Source of the DNA: Bacteroidaceae bacterium | GTDB taxonomy: Bacteria; Bacteroidota; Bacteroidia; Bacteroidales; Bacteroidaceae | Direction of reading: 5' to 3' | Assembly: GCA_017524545.1 (NCBI GenBank) | Contig: JAFXVN010000083.1 | Span: 1 to 64,000 of the forward strand | DNA: 64,000 nucleotides | Shown here: one piece after another, positions 29,459 to 37,520 of the stretch | Numbering within the stretch: position 1 is the stretch's first letter | Layout: every line of letters starts with the position of its first letter | Position numbers and translations under genes: made by a program | Notes under the pieces: generated by a model | The model's input: only the letters and a program-made list of their open reading frames with translations | Told to the model about the DNA's origin: nothing | Database searches by the model: none

Positions 29459-29569
29459 ATGCCGCAGAACATGGTTGTAAACAGGAATCCAGCAAAAGGC
29501 AGTAGATGGACAAGTGAGGAGATGATTCTTTGCCTATGTCTTTATTTTAGTCACCCTACGGCCAGCTGA
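29459..29569 (+). pseudogene. HNH-endonuclease N-terminal relic 1
   Basis: A 36-residue open frame containing NPAKGSRWTSEEMILCLCLY, which resembles the start of HNH-type restriction endonucleases (xRNxxWTxxELIxALxLYF). It ends in TGA after HPTAS. No nuclease domain follows, so this is a stub. Confidence 0.45.
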
Positions 29570-29576
29570 ATCATAG

Positions 29577-29654
29577 AACACCCAGCACTGGCATCTGGAT
29601 GCAGAGTATCTGAAGCCGTTGAAAGAGTTTTTTGTAAATGCAATCATTGATTAA
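29577..29654 (+). pseudogene. 3' fragment of a second DUF3226-like gene
   Basis: The 25 codons before TAA 29652 read NTQHWHLDAEYLKPLKEFF plus a short tail. They match the end of the intact DUF3226 gene at about 31767-31841 (NTEHWNLDAEYLEPLKEFL) in both sequence and position relative to the stop. This is a leftover of a related copy of that gene. Confidence 0.7.
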
Positions 29655-29658
29655 ATGT

Positions 29659-30018
29659 ATGAAAAAGGAAGAGATATTATCACTATTTGCAGAATATGAG
29701 CAGGCTGCCTGCGAGGTGAACCAAGTGGAGTGCTGGAGTGCAAGGAATCTATGTTCATTATTGGGATATACCCAATGGCGCAACTTCACCAACGTAATTG
29801 ACAAAGCAAAAGAAGCTTGCCAAAACGCGGGGCAGTCATTGACTGATCATTTTGCTGACGTCAGCAAAATGATAGGTTTAGCGAAAGGTGCTCAACGTGA
29901 GGTAGATGACATCATGCTTACTCGCTATGCCTGCTACCTCGTAGCACAGAATGGCGATCCGCGCAAGCTCCAGATTAGCTTTGCACAACTTGAAAAGGGG
30001 TTAAGAAACGGCAGGTGA
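29659..30018 (+). pseudogene. truncated DinD-like protein
   Basis: A 119-residue frame matching the N-terminal half of DNA-damage-inducible protein [68 protein letters not shown] and AQNGDPRK. Full-length family members are about 280 residues; here the reading departs after DPRK into [16 protein letters not shown] and stops. The start at 29659 is preferred over one 7 codons upstream, which lies in the relic of the previous gene. DinD family proteins modulate RecA in E. coli; the truncation makes function doubtful. Confidence 0.65.
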
Positions 30019-30072
30019 GCCGAAAAAAAAAAGAAATTATAGGACAAGAAGGGAAAAAAGAAGTTAACGGAT

Positions 30073-30103
30073 TTTGCGCTTTGCTAATTTATAATTAAAT
30101 TTG
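30073..30103 (+). promoter_or_regulatory. Promoter of the six-gene defence operon
   Basis: TTTG (30073-30076), a 19-bp spacer and TAAATTTG (30096-30103) match the Bacteroidetes housekeeping promoter exactly. A small inverted repeat (GCTTTG ... CAAAGC, 30078-30109) overlaps the -7 element and could be an operator. Confidence 0.75.
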
Positions 30104-30125
30104 CAAAGCAAATTTCAAAGAATCA

Positions 30126-31211
30126 ATGAAAATGGAAGGATTTAAAAATCTTGAGATAAAGAACTTCAGGGGAATCAATCATTTGAAGATTGACGATTGC
30201 TCACGTATCAACGTGTTCCTTGGACAGAACAATTCAGGTAAGACCTCTATATTAGAATGTCTTTTGCTGATTATGGGGATGTCGAGCCCTGATATACCGC
30301 AAAGTCTTAATAGAATACGGTCGCGTAACAATATGATTGGGGTGGCGGATGTTCGTTATATGTTTAACAACTTGGTACTTGCCCATTCACCCGAGATTGT
30401 TGCAAAACAAACAGATGATGTGGTACGCCATTTAAAGTTGAATCTTTCGTATGTGTTCGATGAAAAAGAACAGACAGTACAGCAAAATGCTCCGCTGCCC
30501 ATTTCAGAATCGATGGCACTTATCAACACGTTGGAAATGCTCTTTGATGTTACAGAAGGGGAGAAAACGGAAAGTTTCCGTAGTTTCTTGACTTTTAATC
30601 AGGCAGGCATCATAACTAACAGAAAACTTGCTGAAGGGTATGTTGAAAAGGATTTTGTAGGCCTCATTACTGCTGATTTATTGTCAGGCAATCTCGTGAA
30701 TGACCTTTCGGAATTATTTAAACGCAAAAAGAAAGACGTGATATTGAAACGTCTAGCAATGTTTGACAAGTCAATATATACAATAGACATTCTCAATAAT
30801 GATGTCTATATCGGCTTTGAGGGTATTAATGAGTTGTTACCGTTAGGCATGACGGGCGATGGACTTCGACGCTATTTGAATATTGTTGCCTGTTCTGCTA
30901 ATCCCATGACCAATATCATTGTAATTGATGAAATCGATAACGGCCTACACTATTCTGCCTATAAGAAGTTGTGGGAAGCTATCTTTGCCTTGGCCACAAA
31001 TACGAACAAGCAGGTCTTTATCACTACCCATAGCAAGGAGACACTCTACTGTCTGAATGAGATGTTGGGAGACCATCCTGAATATCAACAAGAGATGCGT
31101 CTTTATACCATAGCTAAGACTTTGAACAATGGCCATCAAGCCTACAAATACACTTACGAGGGCTTGTCTGGAGCTTGCGAGAATGATGTAGAACTTAGAG
31201 GAACGGCATAA
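30126..31211 (+). CDS. AAA15/OLD-like ABC ATPase, first gene of defence operon
   Basis: A 361-residue SMC/ABC-type ATPase of the OLD/AAA15 class. Walker A is GQNNSGKT (33-40), preceded by the class hallmark LEIKNFRGINHLKI. Walker B is NIIVIDEIDNGLHYS and the H-loop VFITTHSKETL. The insertion between them (about 60-240) is helical and divergent. There is no nuclease domain in the protein itself, but the next gene, 3 nt away, encodes a DUF3226 TOPRIM-like protein. An ATPase plus a separate TOPRIM partner is the design of PARIS (AriA-AriB) and AbiL-like defence, so a sensor ATPase gating a nuclease is the likely role (inference). Confidence 0.85.
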   Translation: MKMEGFKNLEIKNFRGINHLKIDDCSRINVFLGQNNSGKTSILECLLLIMGMSSPDIPQSLNRIRSRNNMIGVADVRYMFNNLVLAHSPEIVAKQTDDVVRHLKLNLSYVFDEKEQTVQQNAPLPISESMALINTLEMLFDVTEGEKTESFRSFLTFNQAGIITNRKLAEGYVEKDFVGLITADLLSGNLVNDLSELFKRKKKDVILKRLAMFDKSIYTIDILNNDVYIGFEGINELLPLGMTGDGLRRYLNIVACSANPMTNIIVIDEIDNGLHYSAYKKLWEAIFALATNTNKQVFITTHSKETLYCLNEMLGDHPEYQQEMRLYTIAKTLNNGHQAYKYTYEGLSGACENDVELRGTA

Positions 31212-31214
31212 CTC

Positions 31215-31841
31215 ATGGAAAAGTTTCTGATTATAGTTGAAGGCGAAGCTGATAAGAAATTCTTTGAGAACTACTATCATCACTTGTTTCACGAGAAAGC
31301 TCCAGCAGGCAGCATCATACATCCTGGAAAGGATGACGATACAGGTGGCTACCAGAAACTGCGCAAGGAAGATGCCATCAATGCCATGAAGCAGAATACG
31401 GATACAGGCGGTAAGAACCTTGTCATTTTCGATGCCGATGAAGATTGTGAGGCTCGTCGCAAGGAGTTACTTGCCATCCGAGAAGAATTTGGCGTGGAGT
31501 TTGAACTATTCCTTCTGCCCAATAACAAAGATGCTGGAGAATTAGAAGACATGTTGGAGCAGATTATCAATCCAGACAACCAGCCTGTTATGGATTGCTG
31601 GGATACCTATGAGGGTGAACTAGAAAAGGTAAGAATACCCACAAAGACTCCGCCCACTTTGACAATCCCTGCAAAGAAGACAAAGATATATGCCTATCTC
31701 GAAACATTGTTGGGAAAATCACGCAGCCAAAAGAAACTCATTAAGGATGCCAATCGCAACTACGAAAATACTGAGCATTGGAATCTGGATGCGGAGTATT
31801 TGGAGCCGCTAAAAGAGTTCTTACTAAAATGTTTGAAATAA
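31215..31841 (+). CDS. DUF3226-like TOPRIM protein, ATPase partner
   Basis: A 208-residue protein with a TOPRIM-type core: the first acidic motif is LIIVEGEADKKFFENYY (about 5-21) and the DxD motif is NLVIFDADEDCEA (about 68-80), as in DUF3226/DUF4435/RloB-like partners of OLD/AAA15 ATPases. The C-terminal part is helical (LETLLGKSRSQKKLIKDANR). TOPRIM domains of this kind cut DNA or tRNA, and release from the ATPase triggers toxicity in PARIS; the same here is inferred. Its stop overlaps the methyltransferase start as TAATG. A duplicated relic of its 3' end lies at 29577-29654. Confidence 0.75.
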   Translation: MEKFLIIVEGEADKKFFENYYHHLFHEKAPAGSIIHPGKDDDTGGYQKLRKEDAINAMKQNTDTGGKNLVIFDADEDCEARRKELLAIREEFGVEFELFLLPNNKDAGELEDMLEQIINPDNQPVMDCWDTYEGELEKVRIPTKTPPTLTIPAKKTKIYAYLETLLGKSRSQKKLIKDANRNYENTEHWNLDAEYLEPLKEFLLKCLK

Positions 31842-33067
31842 TGGAGCAAGGAAAGAAATATACTGTCATCGATTTGTTCGCTGGAGCGGGTGGCCTTTCA
31901 CTTGGTTTGTATCAAGCCGGGTGGAACGGTTTGTTCGCTATCGAAAAGAACCCCTTTGCTTTTGAGACGTTGAAATATAATCTGATTGACAACAAGAAAC
32001 ATTTTGCTTGGCCAGAGTGGTTGCCACAAACACCGCACGACATCAATGAGGTTCTGAGGAATTATTCTCAGCAGTTAAAAGATTTATGTGGCCAGGTGGA
32101 TTTGGTTGCAGGGGGGCCGCCGTGTCAGGGCTTCTCTATGGCAGGTAAGCGTGTAGAAAATGATGTCCGTAACCAACTTGTGTTCTCTTATATTAAGTTT
32201 ATTGAGTTAGTTCAGCCAAAGATGATTCTCTTTGAGAACGTCAAAGGCTTTACTTATGCTTTTGACAAGAGGAACGATAATGATGCAGAGCCCTACTCAC
32301 AGAAAGTGATTCGTGGCTTACAAGAACTTGGCTATAACGTTAAGCCTCATGTTTTTGACTTTTCTAATTACGGTGTTCCTCAACGTCGCAAGCGTTTTAT
32401 CTTGGTTGGCATACAAAAAGATTTAGGTTCTCCAGATAACTTTGAACAGTTATTGTTGTCAAACCGTGACCAATTCTTGAAAGAAAAAGGCTTGAAATCA
32501 ACAGTTACATTGCGGGAGGCAATATCTGACTTGTTGCGTAGTAATGGTGAAGCCCCCACACCAGACCGTAAAGGTTTTAATTCTGGAATATATGGTGGCG
32601 GGAGATTGACCAACTACGAAAAATTGATGCGAGGGGATTATCCAAAGACCCATAACGTTCCAAATAGTCATAGTTTTGCCAGACATACGACAGACAAGCT
32701 TAAGTGCTTTCAGCGTTTATTGGATGAGTATCCTCATCGTGGCAAGCGTATTGACGGGGATGTCCGTGAAGAATGGGGAATCAGACAGCGAGGAATTACC
32801 GTTTTAGATCCACATGCAGTATCTCCGACAATCACAGGACAACCAGATGACTATTTGCACTATTCAGAACCACGAATTATGACCGTCCGTGAATGTGCTC
32901 GTATCCAGTCATTCCCCGATTGGTACGAATTTCAAAAGAAATATACTACTGGCGGACAGATGCGAAAAAAAGAAGTGCCAAGATGTTCTCAGGTGGGTAA
33001 TGCCATTCCACCTTTATTTGCCGAGCAGGCAGGATATGTATTGAAACAGATGCTGAAGTATGGATAA
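31841..33067 (+). CDS. DNA (cytosine-5) methyltransferase of the defence operon
   Basis: A 408-residue C5 methyltransferase with motif I VIDLFAGAGGLSLGLYQAG, motif IV GGPPCQGFSMAG with the catalytic Cys, motif VI LFENVKGF, motif VIII PQRRKRFIL, and motifs IX/X VSPTITG and VGNAIPPLFAEQ. The target-recognition region is about 255-340. It is not close to the two Dcm-like enzymes in the window. I start at ATG 31841, overlapping the previous stop (TAATG). No endonuclease gene sits in this operon; the next three genes encode a GHKL ATPase, a receiver and a CHAT-like protease. Methylation therefore probably marks self for that signalling module. Confidence 0.9.
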   Translation: MEQGKKYTVIDLFAGAGGLSLGLYQAGWNGLFAIEKNPFAFETLKYNLIDNKKHFAWPEWLPQTPHDINEVLRNYSQQLKDLCGQVDLVAGGPPCQGFSMAGKRVENDVRNQLVFSYIKFIELVQPKMILFENVKGFTYAFDKRNDNDAEPYSQKVIRGLQELGYNVKPHVFDFSNYGVPQRRKRFILVGIQKDLGSPDNFEQLLLSNRDQFLKEKGLKSTVTLREAISDLLRSNGEAPTPDRKGFNSGIYGGGRLTNYEKLMRGDYPKTHNVPNSHSFARHTTDKLKCFQRLLDEYPHRGKRIDGDVREEWGIRQRGITVLDPHAVSPTITGQPDDYLHYSEPRIMTVRECARIQSFPDWYEFQKKYTTGGQMRKKEVPRCSQVGNAIPPLFAEQAGYVLKQMLKYG

Positions 33068-35609
33068 ACTACATTTTAAAACAAATGTTCAAATTAAAAG
33101 CATTATTGGTAAAGATCTTATCAATGATGACAATATTGCCATATTAGAACTGGTTAAGAATTCATTTGATGCAGATGCAAAAAGAGTAGAGATTTCTTTT
33201 TGCAATCTAAAGAACAATGATGACAAAGGAAATGACACTTTTTCAGAGAACACATCAAGGTTATTTATCCGTGATGACGGTGTAGGAATGGACCTAACCG
33301 ATATTACTGACAAATGGCTTAATATCGCCTATTCTGAGAAGAAGTCACGTTCTCGACAGTTCAACAGAATGATGGCTGGTGCTAAGGGTGTCGGACGATT
33401 CTCTTGTGACAGACTTGGACAATTCCTCCGTCTTTATGCAAAAAAAAATGGCAAGCAATGTATAGTACTAAATATTGATTGGAGAAAATTTGAAATAGAC
33501 GATAAAACAAAAGAAATACAATCGGTAGATATAGACTACGAACTGATAGACGACAATTCTTTGGCACAAAAAGGGTTTCGTGGCTTTGAACATGGAGTTA
33601 TTCTTGAGATTATTAAGCTTAGAAGTAATTGGGTTTATCCAGATGGTTCTGGTTGGGATACTGATAAATTGTCTGATTTAAAGAAGTATTTAGAGAAACT
33701 GATTAATCCAAATCAAGCTTTTGAAAAGAATGATTTTGGCATTTATCTCAATGCCGAAGAATTCTTGGTGGAGAATTCACAGAAAGCATACAACGATCAA
33801 TTCATTGGCAAGGTAGAGAATACTATTTTCCAAAAGTTAGATTTCAAAACAACAAGTATCGAATGCAAGTCCATTGAAGACGGAAGGCTGATTCTTACAA
33901 CTCTAAAGGATAAAGGAGAAACAATATATTGGATAAAAGAATTATCAGAGTTCTATCCCAATATACGTGACTTTAAAATAACTTTGTATTTCCTTAATAC
34001 CTATGCTAAAGCATTCTTTACGAAACAAACAGGTATGCGTTCTGTTTCGTATGGGTCGGTATTCCTTTTCCTAAATGGTTTCAGAATTCCACCCTATGGT
34101 GAGGAAGGTGATGATTGGTTGAAACTGGACCAAAGAAGAGCACAGGGATATGCCCGTTTCATTAGTGCAAGAGATATCGTTGGTCAGATTGAAATATTGG
34201 ACAATCATGAATCGTTCCAAATAGTTTCAAGTCGTGAAGGTCTGGTTAAAAATGAGAACTATGAAAAACTGACTGATAAAAGAGATGGATTGTTTTATAA
34301 AGTCCTAAGAAGATTAGAGAGGTATGTCGTTGATGGTTTGAATTGGGATAGTATTCCAGAAGAAGACAAACCTAAAATAGCGGAAATTGAAAAAAAGATA
34401 ATTAGTGGAGAACTCTCTGAAAACGACTTGAAATATCAAGAAGACTCTGCAACAAAAAGAAGAAGGATCTATGAAAGTATCCATACTTTGATAAGTGCTT
34501 CTCCCAAAAAAGTTGTGGAATTATATATCAATGAAGAATTAATAGAGTCCAAGATAGCAGAAGAACGGAAATTGGCAGAGCAAGAGTTCTCCAAGCTAAT
34601 GAATGATTTTGACAGTAAAAAAATATCCGGAGAATTCTTGGCACAAATTCTGCAAAAGAAAGCAAAAGAGAGCGAAGCTTTGGAGAAGCAACTTATAGAG
34701 TTCTCAAAATACACGACGAATGAGGCTACAGCAAAAGCAGTGGTTGAGATACAATCATATAAAGACATTGTTGAAAAGCAAGCAAACATCATCAAGTCTT
34801 TACAAGAAGAACTACGGAAAAAAGAACTGGAATTATCAAACATCAAAGATAGTACCGACAGAAAAGTTAATGATGTTGAGCAGAAACTGAAACAGGCAGA
34901 GTTTGACAGGGATGTTGCCAATCAAAAAAACAGATATCTGGAGTCGACTCGAACAATCACTGCCGAAGAAGAGTCTTTTATCCATATCATCAATGTTTAT
35001 TCTCAAGAAATCAACCCTGCATTCAAAAGAATATCAGAAATTGTAACAGACAATGTAGTACCTGATGAACTTATAAAGGAGATAGGCATTGTAAGATCAT
35101 TTATTGATAAGATATTTAATACAGCAAGTCTGTTGACCAAAGCAAACATCAAACAACTTGCAGAAAAAGAAATAATAAACCTCTCAGAGTATATTGATGA
35201 GTATATTAAGAAATGCTCAGAAATTCTGTATAGTGACATCCGTTTCACGGTTATTAATAGCGAAAATGTTGATTATTTTGGGGCGTATAGTCTATTAGAT
35301 ATCTCTGTATTATTAGATAACCTGATTAGTAATGCTAAGAAAGAATCTGCGAAAGAGATTCAAATTAATATTTTTCAAGAAAGTAACAAATATATTATAG
35401 ACTTTTCTGATTCTGGAAACGGTGTGGCTGACCCTACTTTACTTGGTGATAAAATGTTTGAGTTAGGTGTGACTACGCGTCTTGGCGGCTCTGGAATAGG
35501 TTTGGCTTCTGTTAGGAAAATAGTATCAGATATGAAAGGCCATGTTTCTTTCTTGGGAAATAATAAATATTTAAAAGGTGCAACATTTAGAATAGAGTTT
35601 GATTTATGA
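33060..35609 (+). CDS. double-GHKL protein: MORC/Hsp90-like N-terminus and histidine-kinase-like C-terminus
   Basis: An 849-residue soluble protein with two GHKL ATPase domains. The N-terminal one resembles MORC/MutL/Hsp90: N-box AILELVKNSFDADA (E30, N34), G1 DDGVGM (72-77) and G2 GAKGVGRFS, followed by a transducer region to about 450. A long coiled coil covers about 480-630. The C-terminal part looks like a histidine kinase: FIHIINVYSQEINP near 640-653 (H642 a possible phospho-acceptor), N-box DNLISNAKKESAKE, G1 DSGNGV (784-789) and G2 GGSGIGLASVRKIV. GHKL ATPases next to 5mC methylases are known in restriction-related contexts. It overlaps the methylase gene by 8 nt and the receiver gene by 4. 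Confidence 0.85.
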   Translation: MDKLHFKTNVQIKSIIGKDLINDDNIAILELVKNSFDADAKRVEISFCNLKNNDDKGNDTFSENTSRLFIRDDGVGMDLTDITDKWLNIAYSEKKSRSRQFNRMMAGAKGVGRFSCDRLGQFLRLYAKKNGKQCIVLNIDWRKFEIDDKTKEIQSVDIDYELIDDNSLAQKGFRGFEHGVILEIIKLRSNWVYPDGSGWDTDKLSDLKKYLEKLINPNQAFEKNDFGIYLNAEEFLVENSQKAYNDQFIGKVENTIFQKLDFKTTSIECKSIEDGRLILTTLKDKGETIYWIKELSEFYPNIRDFKITLYFLNTYAKAFFTKQTGMRSVSYGSVFLFLNGFRIPPYGEEGDDWLKLDQRRAQGYARFISARDIVGQIEILDNHESFQIVSSREGLVKNENYEKLTDKRDGLFYKVLRRLERYVVDGLNWDSIPEEDKPKIAEIEKKIISGELSENDLKYQEDSATKRRRIYESIHTLISASPKKVVELYINEELIESKIAEERKLAEQEFSKLMNDFDSKKISGEFLAQILQKKAKESEALEKQLIEFSKYTTNEATAKAVVEIQSYKDIVEKQANIIKSLQEELRKKELELSNIKDSTDRKVNDVEQKLKQAEFDRDVANQKNRYLESTRTITAEEESFIHIINVYSQEINPAFKRISEIVTDNVVPDELIKEIGIVRSFIDKIFNTASLLTKANIKQLAEKEIINLSEYIDEYIKKCSEILYSDIRFTVINSENVDYFGAYSLLDISVLLDNLISNAKKESAKEIQINIFQESNKYIIDFSDSGNGVADPTLLGDKMFELGVTTRLGGSGIGLASVRKIVSDMKGHVSFLGNNKYLKGATFRIEFDL

Positions 35610-36340
35610 AAACATATTGCTTAGTAATTGATGATGACAACCAGAAGGATTATTTTGAAGAAAACATACACAAGGTTCTTCTGAAAGACAATATTGACCT
35701 TGTTCCCGTCTTTATTGAAACCAAAGACAGGAATAAGTATATGAAGGCTGACCATTCTGGATTTGACAGAACTGCAATTGAAAAAGATTGTCTTAAAGCG
35801 ATTAAAGATTATAATTGTTCTATTGTTGTTTCTGATTATCAGATTGCAACAGAAAAGGATGATTTTAACGGACTCGATATTTTGAATAGTATTAGCGAGA
35901 AGCATCCTCATTTGTATAAAGTCATATACTCTGGTGGCGATATTGAAAAGGCTATCAAAAGTTTGTATAAGACCCTGTCAGAAAAAATACCAAGCAAAGA
36001 TAAGAAACTGAATGATAAGCAAATTATGGCAGCTATCAGCCAGATAGAGAAAATGTCGCATATAAATGAATTACTCAAGGGCAAAGGGTATGCTGAAAAA
36101 GTAATAAGGTACATGAGATGTTCCCCCTTAGCCCTCCAACAAAGTATTCTTTCCCAACTTAAGGATGAGTATCCTGAGATGACTTTTCAGTCTTGTTATA
36201 TTCCGTTTAAAGGTTGGAAATTAAAAAATATTGGCGATGAAATAGAAAAAAGGACTGTATTAGGTGGCGATTTCCAGCAATCTCTCATTGCACAGGTCGT
36301 CGCTTATCTTATTGACACTAATACTGATAAAGATGAGTAA
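35606..36340 (+). CDS. receiver-domain (response-regulator-like) protein
   Basis: A 244-residue protein. The N-terminal half has a receiver layout: acidic cluster CLVIDDDNQ (D9-D11), phospho-acceptor IVVSDYQI (D77) and switch YKVIYSGGD (S109), although the usual Lys after strand 5 is not evident. The C-terminal half (about 135-244) is a helical domain I do not recognise; it lacks a clear DNA-binding motif. It starts ATGA-overlapped with the double-GHKL gene and ends with an 8-nt overlap into the protease gene. It is the natural phosphorelay partner of the kinase-like upstream protein and probably passes the signal to the protease; that is inference. Confidence 0.75.
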   Translation: MKTYCLVIDDDNQKDYFEENIHKVLLKDNIDLVPVFIETKDRNKYMKADHSGFDRTAIEKDCLKAIKDYNCSIVVSDYQIATEKDDFNGLDILNSISEKHPHLYKVIYSGGDIEKAIKSLYKTLSEKIPSKDKKLNDKQIMAAISQIEKMSHINELLKGKGYAEKVIRYMRCSPLALQQSILSQLKDEYPEMTFQSCYIPFKGWKLKNIGDEIEKRTVLGGDFQQSLIAQVVAYLIDTNTDKDE

Positions 36341-37001
36341 ACTGGTTTGTATATTTCCGGAAAATGAAACGACAGATTTCCTTTTGCCCGTTTACAAGCA
36401 ATTGAAGCTATTGCCTGATTTCGTGGGATATCGTTTTGATACCAATGATTCTTCAAAGATAAAGAATCTGTTTGACGAATTACATCTATTGGATGATGAT
36501 GCTTTTGTCTTTTTCATAGGACATGGAGCCAGCAACAAATTGTATGGCAGTGTTGATAAAGAAGGTGAAAAAACGATTTTGTTTGACAAAGCAAATACTG
36601 AGTGTATTAAGAAAAATAATGTTGTAGGTATAGCTTGCCGTTCAAAAGAATTTGCCGATGATAATAATATACTTAACTATATTGGATTTGGTGATATAAC
36701 AAGTGATTATTCTGAGGTTCTGGCAGAACGTAACATCGGAGATCCAGATTATTTGGATTGGGCTTCGGAAGAAGACATAATAAACTTTCGGAATGAATTT
36801 GTTGGTGCTATTGCAGATGCTGTGAAATTATCGGAATGTAAGAGTTTGCAATCTATTTACAGAATGATGAAGTTATGTTTTAATAAAAGAATCGCTTTAT
36901 TATTAGTAAACAGGCATATACTAAATTACAGACAAGTTGCCGATATGTTATACGATATAAATGATGAAATGCTATTCAAACAGGAATCCCATTCGAGTTA
37001 G
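36333..37001 (+). CDS. CHAT/caspase-like protease, terminal gene of the operon
   Basis: A 222-residue protein with a caspase-fold signature. The catalytic His is H64 in FVFFIGHGASNKLYGS and the Cys C102 in NNVVGIACRSKEFA, 38 residues apart, as in CHAT and peptidase C14 proteins; NYIGFGDITSDYSEVL follows as the substrate-pocket segment. No TPR or other binding domain is fused, so control must come from partners, most likely the receiver protein. CHAT proteases act as effectors in several anti-phage systems (for example the CRISPR-associated Craspase). The start at 36333 overlaps the previous stop by 8 nt; a longer frame from 36264 would overlap far more and is not preferred. Confidence 0.75.
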   Translation: MSKLVCIFPENETTDFLLPVYKQLKLLPDFVGYRFDTNDSSKIKNLFDELHLLDDDAFVFFIGHGASNKLYGSVDKEGEKTILFDKANTECIKKNNVVGIACRSKEFADDNNILNYIGFGDITSDYSEVLAERNIGDPDYLDWASEEDIINFRNEFVGAIADAVKLSECKSLQSIYRMMKLCFNKRIALLLVNRHILNYRQVADMLYDINDEMLFKQESHSS

Positions 37002-37070
37002 TGGATATTTAGTGGGTAACTATAAAGTAGTTAGTATGTAACTCTAAAAACGATAATATTAGAAAAGAGA

Positions 37071-37133
37071 ATGGCAAGGAATAGCGACAATTGGACAGAA
37101 GAACGGATTACGATAGTGCTCTATGAATATTGA
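37071..37133 (+). pseudogene. HNH-endonuclease N-terminal relic 2
   Basis: A 20-residue frame, MARNSDNWTEERITIVLYEY, then TGA. It has the same WTxEExIxxxLYxY pattern as the relic at 29459-29569. No nuclease domain follows. The two stubs sit on either side of the six-gene operon. Confidence 0.45.
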
Positions 37134-37264
37134 CGGAATTCTTTTGGGCAATTTTTTTTAAGTCGCAGAAAATACTTACTTTTGCAAGCGAATTATAATT
37201 GGCAATTGAACGATGGCAGAATTTGAAACATAATAAATACAATAAAACTAAGAATATGAGATAA

Positions 37265-37417
37265 AAGAAACATAGAGTCTATAACATCCTTGACGAGACT
37301 GTTGGAGCAGAATTAGCACTTCACAAGACACACCAGTCAGACAAGGCATCGGATGTTTACGCTTTTCATTATGAGGGCGTGGACAGGATGGTTGTTGTCT
37401 GGTGTAGGCCGTGCTAA
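37265..37417 (+). pseudogene. possible gene relic, unidentified
   Basis: A stop-free stretch of about 50 codons without a start, reading HRVYNILDETVGAELALHKT and SDVYAFHYEGVDRMVVVW. It looks protein-like and is less AT-rich than its surroundings, but I do not recognise it. An in-frame ATG just upstream is separated from it by a TAA. With the HNH stub it fills most of the 519-bp gap between the protease and the second EcoRII-like gene. A TACTTTTG promoter-like element lies near 37168-37176. Confidence 0.3.
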
Positions 37418-37445
37418 GCCTTGCTCCACTTCATCAAACTTCTGC

Positions 37446-37473
37446 GCCCTCTTTCCCAAAAACGGAAGAGGGC
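37446..37473 (+). terminator. hairpin upstream of EcoRII-like copy 2
   Basis: GCCCTCTTTCC pairs with GGAAGAGGGC, followed by a short T-rich stretch. It may end transcription from the six-gene operon and would block extension of the endonuclease frame upstream of 37521. Confidence 0.55.
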
Positions 37474-37520
37474 TTCTTTGTGAGCCCAAACAAGGACATG
37501 ACAAAGAAGAAATTAAGAAG

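Noticed and set aside
37353..37520. Longer N-terminus of EcoRII-like endonuclease 2 (start at 37353)
   Set aside because: The extension is Cys/Trp-rich, reads through a perfect hairpin and has no counterpart in copy 1.
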